Assembly: GCA_913776795.1 (NCBI GenBank) | Contig: CAJYRH010000608.1 | Span: 1 to 7,590, forward strand | Source of the DNA: an uncultured Pseudorhodoferax sp. | GTDB taxonomy: Bacteria; Pseudomonadota; Gammaproteobacteria; Burkholderiales; Burkholderiaceae | Reading direction: 5' to 3' | Length of the DNA: 7,590 nt | Shown: positions 1-6,262 of the stretch, one piece after another | Layout: the number at the start of each line of letters is the position of its first letter | How positions within the stretch are numbered: position 1 is the stretch's first letter | Translations under genes and position numbers: made by a program | Notes under the pieces: model-generated | Told to the model about the DNA's origin: nothing | The model's database searches: none | Seen by the model: the letters and a program-made list of their open reading frames with translations, nothing else

Positions 1-633
1 CAGCGCCGCAGCAGCGTCCTGGAACACGACCTCGGCGGCGCGCGAGCCATCCTGCGTGGCGTAGCCGCGGGCCTCGACACCTTCGGCGGCCCGTTCCACG
101 AGGAACAGCGCGATCTTGCCGTCGATGGTGGCCGGAACCAGGAAGGCGTCGGCCTGATCGCCCGCCGGCACCACGCTCTTGTGGCCGCGCACGGACCAGC
201 CGTCGCCCGTCCTCTTGGCATGCGCAGCGCAGACGTCCAGGCGGTAGCGCGCGGCGCGTTCTTGGTGGGCCAGCACCACAAGTGCCTCGCCCGCGGCGAT
301 GCGCGGCAGCCAGGTGCCCTGGAGCGTGGCGTCGGCATAGCCCGAAAGCACGCCGCTGGCGACGAGCGTCTGGCCCAGCGGCTCGAGCACGATGCCGCGT
401 CCCAGTTCTTCCAGGGCCACCATGGCGTCGACCGGCCCCATGCCCATGCCGCCATGCTCCTCGGCCACGTACAGCCCGGTCAGGCCCAGCCCGGCCAGTT
501 CGCCGTAGGCCTCGCGCGAGAAGCCGCCGGCCTTGACCAGGCCGCGGCGGTGGTCGAAGCCGTAGCCCTTGTCGACCCACTTGCGCACGGCGTCGCGCAA
601 CTGTTCCTGGTCGTCGCTGAAGTTGAAGTCCAT
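1..633 (-). CDS. Acyl-CoA dehydrogenase, small-subunit type (PimD-like), 3' end outside window
   Basis: FAD-dependent dehydrogenase that would introduce an alpha-beta double bond into an acyl-CoA, probably as the partner subunit of the dehydrogenase encoded just upstream. The 211 visible residues begin MDFNFSDDQEQLRDAVRKWV, the standard helical start of the family. An N-terminal domain with the stretch GLYVAEEHGGMGMGPVDAM and a central beta-domain region follow. The reading frame is open to position 1, so roughly the C-terminal half, including the FAD-contacting helices, lies outside. The start at 633 is supported by an AGGAGA ribosome site about 6 bases upstream, and it lies 13 bases after the stop of the preceding gene, so the two are co-transcribed. 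Family membership is clear. The PimD-like label is by resemblance and operon arrangement; the substrate is unknown (a dicarboxylyl-, branched- or ring-derived CoA is possible). Confidence 0.88.
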   Translation of the reverse strand, partial: MDFNFSDDQEQLRDAVRKWVDKGYGFDHRRGLVKAGGFSREAYGELAGLGLTGLYVAEEHGGMGMGPVDAMVALEELGRGIVLEPLGQTLVASGVLSGYADATLQGTWLPRIAAGEALVVLAHQERAARYRLDVCAAHAKRTGDGWSVRGHKSVVPAGDQADAFLVPATIDGKIALFLVERAAEGVEARGYATQDGSRAAEVVFQDAAAAL

Positions 634-646
634 TCGCGTCTCCTGT

Positions 647-1825
647 TCAACCCAGCACGGTCTGGGCGACGATATTGCGCTGCACCTCGTTCGATCCGCC
701 GTAGATCGTGGTCTTGCGCATGTTGAAGTAGGTGGCGGCCAGCGGCGCGCAGTGCGCGGCGCCCACGTAGTCGCCCTGCCAGCCGGCTTCCATGGCTTCC
801 TTGATGAAAGGCAGGCTGTAGGGGCCGGCGGCCAGCATCATGAGTTCGCTGTAGCGCTGCTGGATCTCGCTGCCCTTGATCTTGAGCAGGCCGGCCACGT
901 CGAGCGGGTTCTTGCCCGACTTCTCGGCCGACAGCACGCGCAGCACCATCATTTCGAGCGCCACCACGTCCACTTCCAGCCTGGCGATCTCGTCGCGGAA
1001 GCGGATGTCGTCGTAGACGCCTTCGGCCTTGGCGATGCGCTTGAGCCGCTCCAGTTCGCGCTTGGCGCGGTTCACGTCGGCGATGTTGGTGCGCTCGTGG
1101 CTCAGCAGGTGCTTGGCGTAGGTCCAGCCCTTGTTCTCCTCGCCGACAAGGTTCTCCGCAGGCACCTCGACGTTGTCGAAGAACACCTCGTTCACCTCGT
1201 GGCCGCCGTCCAGCATGATGATGGGGCGCACGGTGATGCCGGGGCTCTTCATATCGATCAAGAGGAAACTGATGCCGGTCTGCGGCTTGCCTTCTGTGCT
1301 GGTGCGCACCAGGCAGAAAATCCACTCGCCGTACTGGCCCAGGGTGGTCCAGGTCTTCTGGCCGTTGACGATGTACTTGTCTCCCCGGCGCTCCGCACGG
1401 GTCTTGAGCGAGGCGAGGTCCGAGCCCGAACCCGGTTCGCTGTAGCCCTGGCTCCACCAGACCTCGCCGCTGGCGATACCCGGCAGGAAGCGCTTGTGCT
1501 GTTCGGGCGAGCCGAACGCCATGATGACCGGCGCCACCATCACCGGGCCGAATGGCACGATGCGCGGAGCACCGGCAAGCGCGCATTCCTCTTCGAACAG
1601 GTGCTTCTGCACCGCGCTCCATCCGGGTCCGCCAAACTGCTTCGGCCAGCCATAGCCCAGCCAGCCCTTGCTGCCCAGGATCCTGGCCCAGCGCTGCATG
1701 TCCTCACGCGTCTGGTGCAGCGCGTTGTGTACCTTGTAGGCAATGTCCTGGGGCAGATTGGCGTGCACCCAGTCGCGCACCTCTTCCCGGAACTGTTGCT
1801 CTTCGGCCGTGAAAGCCAAATCCAT
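647..1825 (-). CDS. Acyl-CoA dehydrogenase, large-subunit type (PimC-like)
   Basis: Complete 392-residue acyl-CoA dehydrogenase, a usual length for the family. It starts MDLAFTAEEQQFREEVRDWV. Residues 125-140 (SQGYSEPGSGSDLASL) form the conserved central-domain motif, and 154-161 (NGQKTWTT) follow it. The C-terminal signature is at 372-392 and includes IYGGSNEVQRNI. At the place where MCAD has its catalytic glutamate (IYEGT) this protein has glycine. A glutamate sits instead at residue 244 in SHERTNIAD, the position of the base in isovaleryl- and long-chain dehydrogenases (family knowledge; alignment by eye). The start at 1825 has an AGGAGA ribosome site close upstream, and the longer frame towards 2233 lies antisense to purN. 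The gene leads a two-gene operon with the dehydrogenase at 1-633. It resembles PimC-type large subunits of Burkholderiales; the real substrate is not evident. Confidence 0.93.
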   Translation of the reverse strand: MDLAFTAEEQQFREEVRDWVHANLPQDIAYKVHNALHQTREDMQRWARILGSKGWLGYGWPKQFGGPGWSAVQKHLFEEECALAGAPRIVPFGPVMVAPVIMAFGSPEQHKRFLPGIASGEVWWSQGYSEPGSGSDLASLKTRAERRGDKYIVNGQKTWTTLGQYGEWIFCLVRTSTEGKPQTGISFLLIDMKSPGITVRPIIMLDGGHEVNEVFFDNVEVPAENLVGEENKGWTYAKHLLSHERTNIADVNRAKRELERLKRIAKAEGVYDDIRFRDEIARLEVDVVALEMMVLRVLSAEKSGKNPLDVAGLLKIKGSEIQQRYSELMMLAAGPYSLPFIKEAMEAGWQGDYVGAAHCAPLAATYFNMRKTTIYGGSNEVQRNIVAQTVLG

Positions 1826-1850
1826 GGTGGTCTCCTGTGGGTCGTCGCAA

Positions 1851-1866
1851 GCCGTCCGACGACGGC
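1851..1866. repeat. Inverted repeat in the dehydrogenase leader
   Basis: Arms GCCGTC (1851-1856) and GACGGC (1861-1866) are perfect complements around a 4-base loop CGAC. The element lies 26 bases upstream of the dehydrogenase start codon, so it would fall in the mRNA leader. It could be a small RNA hairpin or a protein-binding site. Six-base GC-rich arms can arise by chance in this DNA. Confidence 0.35.
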
Positions 1867-1873
1867 CGGCATG

Positions 1874-1879
1874 TTTGTA
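1874..1879 (-). promoter_or_regulatory. Candidate extended -10 for the dehydrogenase operon
   Basis: On the minus strand the sequence reads TGC-TACAAA, a TGn extended -10 followed by a 4-of-6 match to TATAAT. No good -35 is seen 16-18 bases upstream, which is typical of extended -10 promoters. It would start transcription around 1867 and give a leader of about 40 bases. It is the best candidate in the spacer, but the support is weak. Confidence 0.3.
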
Positions 1880-1891
1880 GCACGACCGTGC
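1880..1891. promoter_or_regulatory. Inverted repeat between divergent promoters, possible operator
   Basis: GCACG-AC-CGTGC is a perfect 5-base inverted repeat with a 2-base centre. It lies directly between the candidate -10 of the dehydrogenase operon (1874-1879) and the candidate -35 of purN (1895-1900). This is where a repressor could affect one or both promoters. No regulator gene is in the window, and the site is short. Confidence 0.3.
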
Positions 1892-1894
1892 GCT

Positions 1895-1923
1895 TTGGTC
1901 TGTCACCTGCGTGTGGGGATAAT
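1895..1923 (+). promoter_or_regulatory. Candidate sigma-70 promoter of purN
   Basis: TTGGTC (1895-1900) and GATAAT (1918-1923) are separated by exactly 17 bases. The -10 matches the consensus at 5 of 6 positions; the -35 is weaker. A start about 7 bases after the -10 would fall near 1930, only about 5 bases before the purN ATG at 1935. Confidence 0.5.
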
Positions 1924-1934
1924 CCCGCGCGCTG

Positions 1935-2528
1935 ATGAAGAACCTTGTGATCCTGATTTCTGGCGGTGGCTCCAACATGGAAGCCATCGTGCGCACCGCG
2001 GAGCAACGCGACTGGTCTGGCCGCCTGCAGGCTCGCGTCGCTGCCGTGCTGAGCAACCGTCCCGACTGCGCCGGCCTGTCTCGCGCCCGGGCTCTTGGCG
2101 TGCCGACCATGGCCGTCGACCACCGTGCTTTTGCCGAGGCGGCCGACCCGCGTGCCGCCTTCGACGCCGCTTTGGTCGATGCCATCGATCGGCATGCGCC
2201 CGATCTGGTGGTGCTGGCCGGCTTCATGCGCATCCTGACCCCTGGGTTCGTGCGTCATTACGCGGGCCGGCTCGTCAACATTCATCCCTCGCTGCTGCCC
2301 GCATTCCCGGGTTTGCACACGCACCGTCGCGCGATAGAAGCAGGTTGCCGCGTGGCAGGCGCCACCGTGCACCGTGTGACCGAGGAGCTGGACCATGGCC
2401 CCATCCTCGACCAGGCGGTGGTGCCAGTGATGCCCGGCGACGATGCGGCCACGCTGTCGGCGCGCGTGCTGGCGCAGGAGCACCGCATGTACCCGCGCGT
2501 GATCGAGCGCCTGCTGGCCGCCGCCTGA
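1935..2528 (+). CDS. purN: Phosphoribosylglycinamide formyltransferase (GAR transformylase)
   Basis: PurN transfers a formyl group from 10-formyltetrahydrofolate to glycinamide ribonucleotide, the third step of de novo purine synthesis, in the cytoplasm. The 197-residue product has the family's usual length. Phosphoribosyl-binding loop SGGGSN is at 9-14, AGFMRIL at 95-101, the catalytic block NIHPSLLPAFPGLHTHRRA at 115-133 (N115 and H117 correspond to the active-site Asn and His), and VTEELDHGPI at 148-157 carries the catalytic Asp153. All key residues are present. The start at 1935 is forced: an in-frame stop (TAA, 1920-1922) lies upstream, and the next ATG is past the GGGSN loop. No Shine-Dalgarno sequence precedes it. 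It is followed by an RNA methyltransferase gene after 11 bases. Confidence 0.97.
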   Translation: MKNLVILISGGGSNMEAIVRTAEQRDWSGRLQARVAAVLSNRPDCAGLSRARALGVPTMAVDHRAFAEAADPRAAFDAALVDAIDRHAPDLVVLAGFMRILTPGFVRHYAGRLVNIHPSLLPAFPGLHTHRRAIEAGCRVAGATVHRVTEELDHGPILDQAVVPVMPGDDAATLSARVLAQEHRMYPRVIERLLAAA

Positions 2529-2539
2529 GAAAGTCCGCC

Positions 2540-3808
2540 ATGCACCCCAATGCCGTCCTGGATGCCTGCGCCGACCTCGTGCGCGAGGCGCTGTCCTTTG
2601 CCCATCCGGCCGACGCCGTGGCCGCGCGCTTCTTCCGTGCCAACCGTGGCCTGGGGCCGCGCGAACGCGCCACGTTGTCCGACACCTTGTATGCGGTGTT
2701 GCGCCGCAAGTTGCAGTACGAGCACTTCGCTCCCTCCGGTTCAGGCCCGCGCGAACGCCGTCTGGCCATCCTGGGCTTTGGCGGTCCGCGCGATTTCCTG
2801 TTTTCAGCGCTGACGCCGCAGGAGAAGGAATGGGTGCAGCGCTGCGAGGCCGTGGCGCCGGCCGACCTGCTGGAGCGTCACCGCCACAACCTGCCTGAAT
2901 GGCTGGCGCAGCCTCTGCGCGCGCAGCTCGCCGAGCAGTTCTGGCCGCTCGCCGACAGCTTGCTGGGACCGGCACCGCTCGACCTGCGCGTGAACCAGAT
3001 CGGCGCCAAACGCGCCGATGTGCAGCAGGAATTGAACGCAGCCGGCATCGACGCAGCCCCCACTCCCCACTCACCCTGGGGCCTTCGCGTGCACGGCAAG
3101 CCGGCGCTGAACCGGGTGGACGCCTTCACGCGCGGTGCCGTGGAGGTGCAGGACGAAGGCTCCCAGTTGCTGGCCCTGTTGCTCGACGCGCGCCGCGGCG
3201 AGATGGTGACGGACTTCTGCGCCGGTGCAGGCGGCAAGACTCTGGCGATCGGCGCCAGCATGCGCAACACCGGCCGGCTCTACGCCTTCGACACCTCGGC
3301 CCACCGGCTGGAGGCGCTGAAGCCGCGCCTGGGGCGCAGCGGCTTGTCCAACGTGCACCCGGTGGCGATCGCGCACGAGCGTGATGACCGCATCAAGCGT
3401 CTCGCCGGCAAGATGGACCGCGTGTTGGTCGACGCACCCTGCAGCGGCACCGGTACGCTGCGGCGCCATCCCGATCTGAAATGGCGTCAGAACCAGGCAG
3501 CTGTCGATGCCATGGCTGCAACGCAGTCCGCCGTGTTGCAGAGTGCTGCGCGCCTGCTCAAACCAGGCGGGCGCCTGGTCTATGCGACGTGCAGCCTGCT
3601 GGCCCAGGAAAACGAAGACATCGCCGCAGCTTTCTCGTCGGCCCAGCCAGGTTTCACGTCGGTCCCGGTGGCGGCGGAACTGTTGCGCCTGAAGGTGGAC
3701 GACGCCGCTGCGCTGTGCGCTGGCGATTCAGGGCGCTTCCTGCGACTGTGGCCGCACCGGCATGGGACGGACGGATTTTTCGCGGCGGTGTGGCAAAGAC
3801 AGCAGTGA
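2540..3808 (+). CDS. RsmB/NOP-family RNA (cytosine-5) methyltransferase
   Basis: SAM-dependent enzyme of 422 residues, of the family that makes 5-methylcytosine in rRNA or tRNA. The N-terminal third (about 1-110) is helical and resembles the NusB-like region of RsmB. The Rossmann methyltransferase domain follows: SAM-binding motif I CAGAGGKT at 227-234, acidic residue D251 in YAFD, motif IV DAPCSGTGTLRRHPDLKWR from 298 with release cysteine C301, and motif VI LVYATCSLLAQENED from 346 with nucleophile C351. The catalytic set looks complete. A GAGAAAG sequence (2527-2533) overlapping the purN stop may serve as ribosome site. The frame is open far upstream, but that stretch is antisense to the dehydrogenase and out of frame with purN. 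Standard RsmB of betaproteobacteria usually sits next to fmt, so this purN-linked copy may be a paralogue; its RNA target is not known from sequence. Confidence 0.93.
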   Translation: MHPNAVLDACADLVREALSFAHPADAVAARFFRANRGLGPRERATLSDTLYAVLRRKLQYEHFAPSGSGPRERRLAILGFGGPRDFLFSALTPQEKEWVQRCEAVAPADLLERHRHNLPEWLAQPLRAQLAEQFWPLADSLLGPAPLDLRVNQIGAKRADVQQELNAAGIDAAPTPHSPWGLRVHGKPALNRVDAFTRGAVEVQDEGSQLLALLLDARRGEMVTDFCAGAGGKTLAIGASMRNTGRLYAFDTSAHRLEALKPRLGRSGLSNVHPVAIAHERDDRIKRLAGKMDRVLVDAPCSGTGTLRRHPDLKWRQNQAAVDAMAATQSAVLQSAARLLKPGGRLVYATCSLLAQENEDIAAAFSSAQPGFTSVPVAAELLRLKVDDAAALCAGDSGRFLRLWPHRHGTDGFFAAVWQRQQ

Positions 3809-3852
3809 CCCAAGGTTGTTCCTGCGCTATAGGTCGAATGGCGGCGAAGTCC

Positions 3853-3858
3853 TACAAT
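3853..3858 (+). promoter_or_regulatory. Candidate -10 of the desaturase gene
   Basis: TACAAT (5 of 6 matches to TATAAT) lies in the 123-base spacer between the methyltransferase and the desaturase, 73 bases before the desaturase start. The best -35 at a 17-base spacing is TAGGTC (3830-3835), which is poor. No terminator hairpin is seen between the methyltransferase stop and this site, so read-through from upstream is also possible. Confidence 0.35.
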
Positions 3859-3931
3859 GGCCGGTTTTCGCGGCTGCCTTATCTGTGCTATTTGCGCGCC
3901 TGCGAACGACGGAGAAGGGGCTGATCTCGAT

Positions 3932-5146
3932 ATGTTGCTACCCGATTGGGCTGTGCTGAACGCAGCTGTGGACTGGCTTGCCAATGGTCTGTGGAACCTT
4001 TCCTGGTGGCAGATCGTGTTGTATGCACTGTTCACAACACATATCACGATCGCCAGCGTGACGATTTACCTGCACCGCCATCAAGCCCACCGTGCGATGG
4101 AACTGCACTGGTTGCCGGCGCACTTTTTCCGCTTCTGGCTTTGGTTGGGCACCGGCCAGGTCACCAAGGAATGGGTGGCGGTGCACCGCAAGCACCACGC
4201 CAAGTGCGAAACCGCAGACGACCCGCACAGTCCCCACGCCCACGGCATCGAGACCGTGTTCTGGAAAGGTGCGGAGCTGTCCCGCGCGGAAACCAACAAC
4301 CAGGAAACCATCGCCAAATTCAGCCTGGGCTGCCCCAACGACTGGATCGAGCGCAACCTGTACTCGCGTTACAGCTGGCAGGGTGTGGGCCTGATGTTGA
4401 TCCTGAACCTGGCGCTGTTCGGCGCGGCCGGTCTGGTCGTCTGGGCGGTGCAAATGGTCTGGATTCCCTTCTGGGCGGCCGGCGTCGTCAACGGTATCGG
4501 CCACTACTGGGGCTACCGCAATTTCGAGGCGCCGGACGCGAGCACCAACATCTCGCCCTGGGGCATCATCATTGGCGGCGAGGAGTTGCACAACAACCAC
4601 CACACCTACCCGACCTCGGCCAAGTTTTCGGTCAAGCCCTACGAGTTCGATGTCGGGTGGATGTACATCAGCATGATGCAGAGCGTCGGCCTGGCCAAGG
4701 TCAAGAAGACGCCGCCGCGCCTGCAGCTGGGACAGATCAAGGCAGTGGCCGACGAGAAGACCCTTGAAGCCCTGATCGCCCACCGCTATGAGGTGATGGC
4801 CGGCTTTGCGCGTGAGCTCAAACGCACCTGCCAGCAGGAAATCTCCGTGCTGAAGGCCAAGCAGGCCGATGCTTCGGTGCTCGTGGCAGCTCGCCGCTGG
4901 CTGCACCGCGACGACGAGCGCGTGCCCGCGTCGGCCCAGCCCAAAATCGCCCAGGCGCGCGCCGCGCACCCGGTGCTGGACAAGATGGTGACGATGCGGG
5001 AAGAGCTGCGCCAGATGTGGCTGTCGACCTCGCTGTCGCGCGAGCAACTGACGGCCAACCTGAAGGACTGGTGCCACCGCGCCGAGAGCAGTGGCATTCA
5101 GGCGCTGCAGGACTTTTCGGTGCGGCTGCGTTCTGCCCACGTTTGA
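3932..5146 (+). CDS. Membrane fatty-acid desaturase (stearoyl-CoA/acyl-lipid delta-9 type)
   Basis: Di-iron integral membrane enzyme that places a cis double bond in membrane acyl chains, using O2 and an electron donor. The 404-residue product shows the three histidine boxes: HRHQAH at 48-53, HRKHH at 85-89 and HNNHH at 220-224. The motif NGIGHYWGYRNF (187-198) adds the N-x3-H pair that supplies further metal ligands in stearoyl-CoA desaturases. Hydrophobic segments lie at about 24-46, 62-76 and 152-190. Residues from about 255 to 404 form a long charged, mostly helical tail with no recognised domain. The start at 3932 was chosen because GGAGAAGGGG (3911-3920) precedes it; an in-frame ATG at 3857 would place residues inside the candidate promoter. 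An intrinsic terminator follows. Delta-9 position and substrate form are inferred from the family. Confidence 0.93.
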   Translation: MLLPDWAVLNAAVDWLANGLWNLSWWQIVLYALFTTHITIASVTIYLHRHQAHRAMELHWLPAHFFRFWLWLGTGQVTKEWVAVHRKHHAKCETADDPHSPHAHGIETVFWKGAELSRAETNNQETIAKFSLGCPNDWIERNLYSRYSWQGVGLMLILNLALFGAAGLVVWAVQMVWIPFWAAGVVNGIGHYWGYRNFEAPDASTNISPWGIIIGGEELHNNHHTYPTSAKFSVKPYEFDVGWMYISMMQSVGLAKVKKTPPRLQLGQIKAVADEKTLEALIAHRYEVMAGFARELKRTCQQEISVLKAKQADASVLVAARRWLHRDDERVPASAQPKIAQARAAHPVLDKMVTMREELRQMWLSTSLSREQLTANLKDWCHRAESSGIQALQDFSVRLRSAHV

Positions 5147-5164
5147 GCCTGCAACCGTCGTGAG

Positions 5165-5190
5165 AACACCCCGCCCCGTGCGGGGTGTTT
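5165..5190 (+). terminator. Intrinsic terminator after the desaturase gene
   Basis: Perfect 10-base arms AACACCCCGC (5165-5174) and GCGGGGTGTT (5180-5189) enclose a 5-base loop. A short T run follows (TTTCGCTTCT), starting within the right arm. It lies 19 bases past the desaturase stop. The T run is short, so termination may be partial. Confidence 0.85.
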
Positions 5191-5324
5191 CGCTTCTGAC
5201 GGCAACGTTTGTCGGCTTGGCGGGCATCGCGCTGTCGGTGCCGTTCCATTTGCTGGGCGGTGCGGTCCACACATGCGACGCCCACTCCATACTTGCACCG
5301 TAAAACCGCTGCAAGGAGAGACCC

Positions 5325-5726
5325 ATGCAATTTCCACGTGTTCCATGGATCGGAGGGATGGCCCTGTTCATCTCGGCATTGGCACTGCCGGCTGGAGCAC
5401 AGCCGACGGCAGCGCAGGCCGCCGCCGCAGCCGGTGGAGGTACCAGCACCTCGGCCAACGGCGGCACAGGTGGCGTAGGCCTCGGCGGCACGGGGCCCGG
5501 CGTGGCAGTGCGCCCGGGCGGGGCAGGTGGGCCGGGTCGTGCGGACACGGCGCAGCCGCCCGGCCATGGTGCCCTGGTCGGTCCGCGGGCGCGGCTGCAA
5601 AGCCAGGAATTGATGGCCGAGCATCCAGAACGCGCGGCCAGTGCGCCGCGCAATACGGGGCAGCGCGCGCTGATGCTGGACCAGTCGCGCCGCCCAGCCA
5701 CAGCTGTTCCTGCGCCCGTGCGCTGA
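5325..5726 (+). CDS. Small secreted Gly/Ala-rich protein, function unknown
   Basis: I do not recognise a family. The 133-residue product starts with a signal peptide: arginine at position 5, a hydrophobic core at about 8-22, and a signal peptidase I type site AGA-Q after residue 25. Mature residues 26-75 are low complexity, first alanine-rich, then glycine-rich with repeated GGTG/GGAG units, and so probably disordered. The last 60 residues are polar and Arg/Pro-rich (ending PVPAPVR-like, exactly ATAVPAPVR), with no cysteine. A strong AAGGAGAG ribosome site (5313-5320) sets the start. The 178-base spacer before it contains the desaturase terminator and only a weak -10 candidate (CATACT, 5288-5293). 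The next gene begins 7 bases after the stop. The good ribosome site and signal peptide argue that it is real; envelope or periplasmic location is inferred. Confidence 0.7.
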   Translation: MQFPRVPWIGGMALFISALALPAGAQPTAAQAAAAAGGGTSTSANGGTGGVGLGGTGPGVAVRPGGAGGPGRADTAQPPGHGALVGPRARLQSQELMAEHPERAASAPRNTGQRALMLDQSRRPATAVPAPVR

Positions 5727-5733
5727 AGGCGGG

Positions 5734-6243
5734 ATGGACGACGTTCTGCGCCTGCATGCCTTCGCCTCGCCACGGCCGGGTGTGCGCCTTGTCGTGCTCG
5801 GGGGCGTGCACGGCGACGAGACCTGCGGCACCGTGGCCATCGAGCGCGTGCATGCCGCGCTGGCGTCCGGCCAGCTGGTGTTGCGGCGCGGCGAGCTGAC
5901 GCTGGTTCCCGTGGCCAATCCGCTGGCCCGTCACAGGCAGCGGCGCGAGGGGGAGCGCAACCTCAATCGCAGCTTCCACCCCGATCCCCAGCCCGCCGAT
6001 TACGAGGCGCGCATCACCAACCTCTTGTGCCCTGTGCTGGCCCGCCACGACGTGTTGCTGGATCTGCATTCCTTCCACACGGCCGGTGCGCCATTCGCCA
6101 TGATCGGACCGCGCGACAACGCGGGACCGCTGGAGCCGTTCGCGCGTGCCGGCGAAGAGGGGCGCCTCGCCTGGCATCTCGGTACGCCGTGTGTCGTCGA
6201 ATCGTGGCTGGACGTGTATGCCGCCCGCCTGGCCCGGCGTGGC
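5734..6243 (+). CDS. Succinylglutamate desuccinylase/aspartoacylase-family zinc hydrolase, C-terminus lost at junction
   Basis: M14-like metal hydrolase that cleaves an N-acyl amino acid; family members act on N-succinylglutamate (AstE) or N-acetylaspartate (AspA), and the substrate here cannot be told. About 170 genuine residues are present. Zinc ligands H26 and E29 lie in GGVHGDETCG, and H112 in DLHSFHTAG. The substrate-binding block GERNLNRSF is at 73-81. Family resemblance continues to about VESWLDVYAARLARR (155-169) and then stops. The catalytic glutamate and the beta-rich C-terminal domain, expected later in the family, are missing. The frame continues to 6906, but that part is the antisense of a GGDEF gene. 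The ATG at 5734 has AAGG (5726-5729) overlapping the stop of the upstream gene, suggesting translational coupling. The end given is approximate. Confidence 0.85.
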
Positions 6244-6262
6244 CAGTCCGACGACGCCGCGC
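6235..6262. other. Probable chimeric junction between betaproteobacterial and alphaproteobacterial DNA
   Basis: On the left the plus-strand hydrolase loses family resemblance at about 6240. On the right the minus-strand GGDEF domain ends its recognisable fold (ALYLAKAEGRG) at about 6256. Each frame then continues only as antisense of the other gene. Both genes are thus cut at the same place. I see no inverted-repeat ends, target-site duplication, tRNA gene or integrase. A join made in assembly or library preparation fits best. Confidence 0.8.

Noticed and set aside
480..1622. Long minus-strand frame of 380 codons
   Set aside because: It overlaps the large dehydrogenase gene on the same strand in another frame, and its Arg/Ala/Gly-rich translation has no family features.
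1913..1923. Possible DnaA box on the minus strand (TTATCCCCACA)
   Set aside because: It differs from TTATNCACA by two inserted bases, is alone, and overlaps the better-supported purN -10.
569..2539. Upstream extension of the methyltransferase frame
   Set aside because: This open stretch is antisense to the dehydrogenase and out of frame with purN. The real protein begins at 2540 with a normal family N-terminus.
1704..3074. Minus-strand frame of 456 codons across purN and the methyltransferase
   Set aside because: It is the antisense shadow of two well-supported genes, with low-complexity composition.
3857..3931. Earlier ATG for the desaturase
   Set aside because: It overlaps the candidate -10, lacks a ribosome site and adds 25 residues with no family match, whereas 3932 follows GGAGAAGGGG.
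5091..5303. Small plus-strand frame of 70 codons with a hydrophobic stretch
   Set aside because: It starts inside the desaturase gene, runs through the terminator hairpin and has no ribosome site.
3938..5773. Minus-strand frame of 611 codons opposite the desaturase
   Set aside because: It is an antisense shadow in GC-rich DNA, runs through the desaturase terminator and has no recognisable domain.
6235..6262. Mobile-element insertion as the cause of the junction
   Set aside because: No transposase or integrase gene, terminal inverted repeat, direct repeat or tRNA end is seen on either side.
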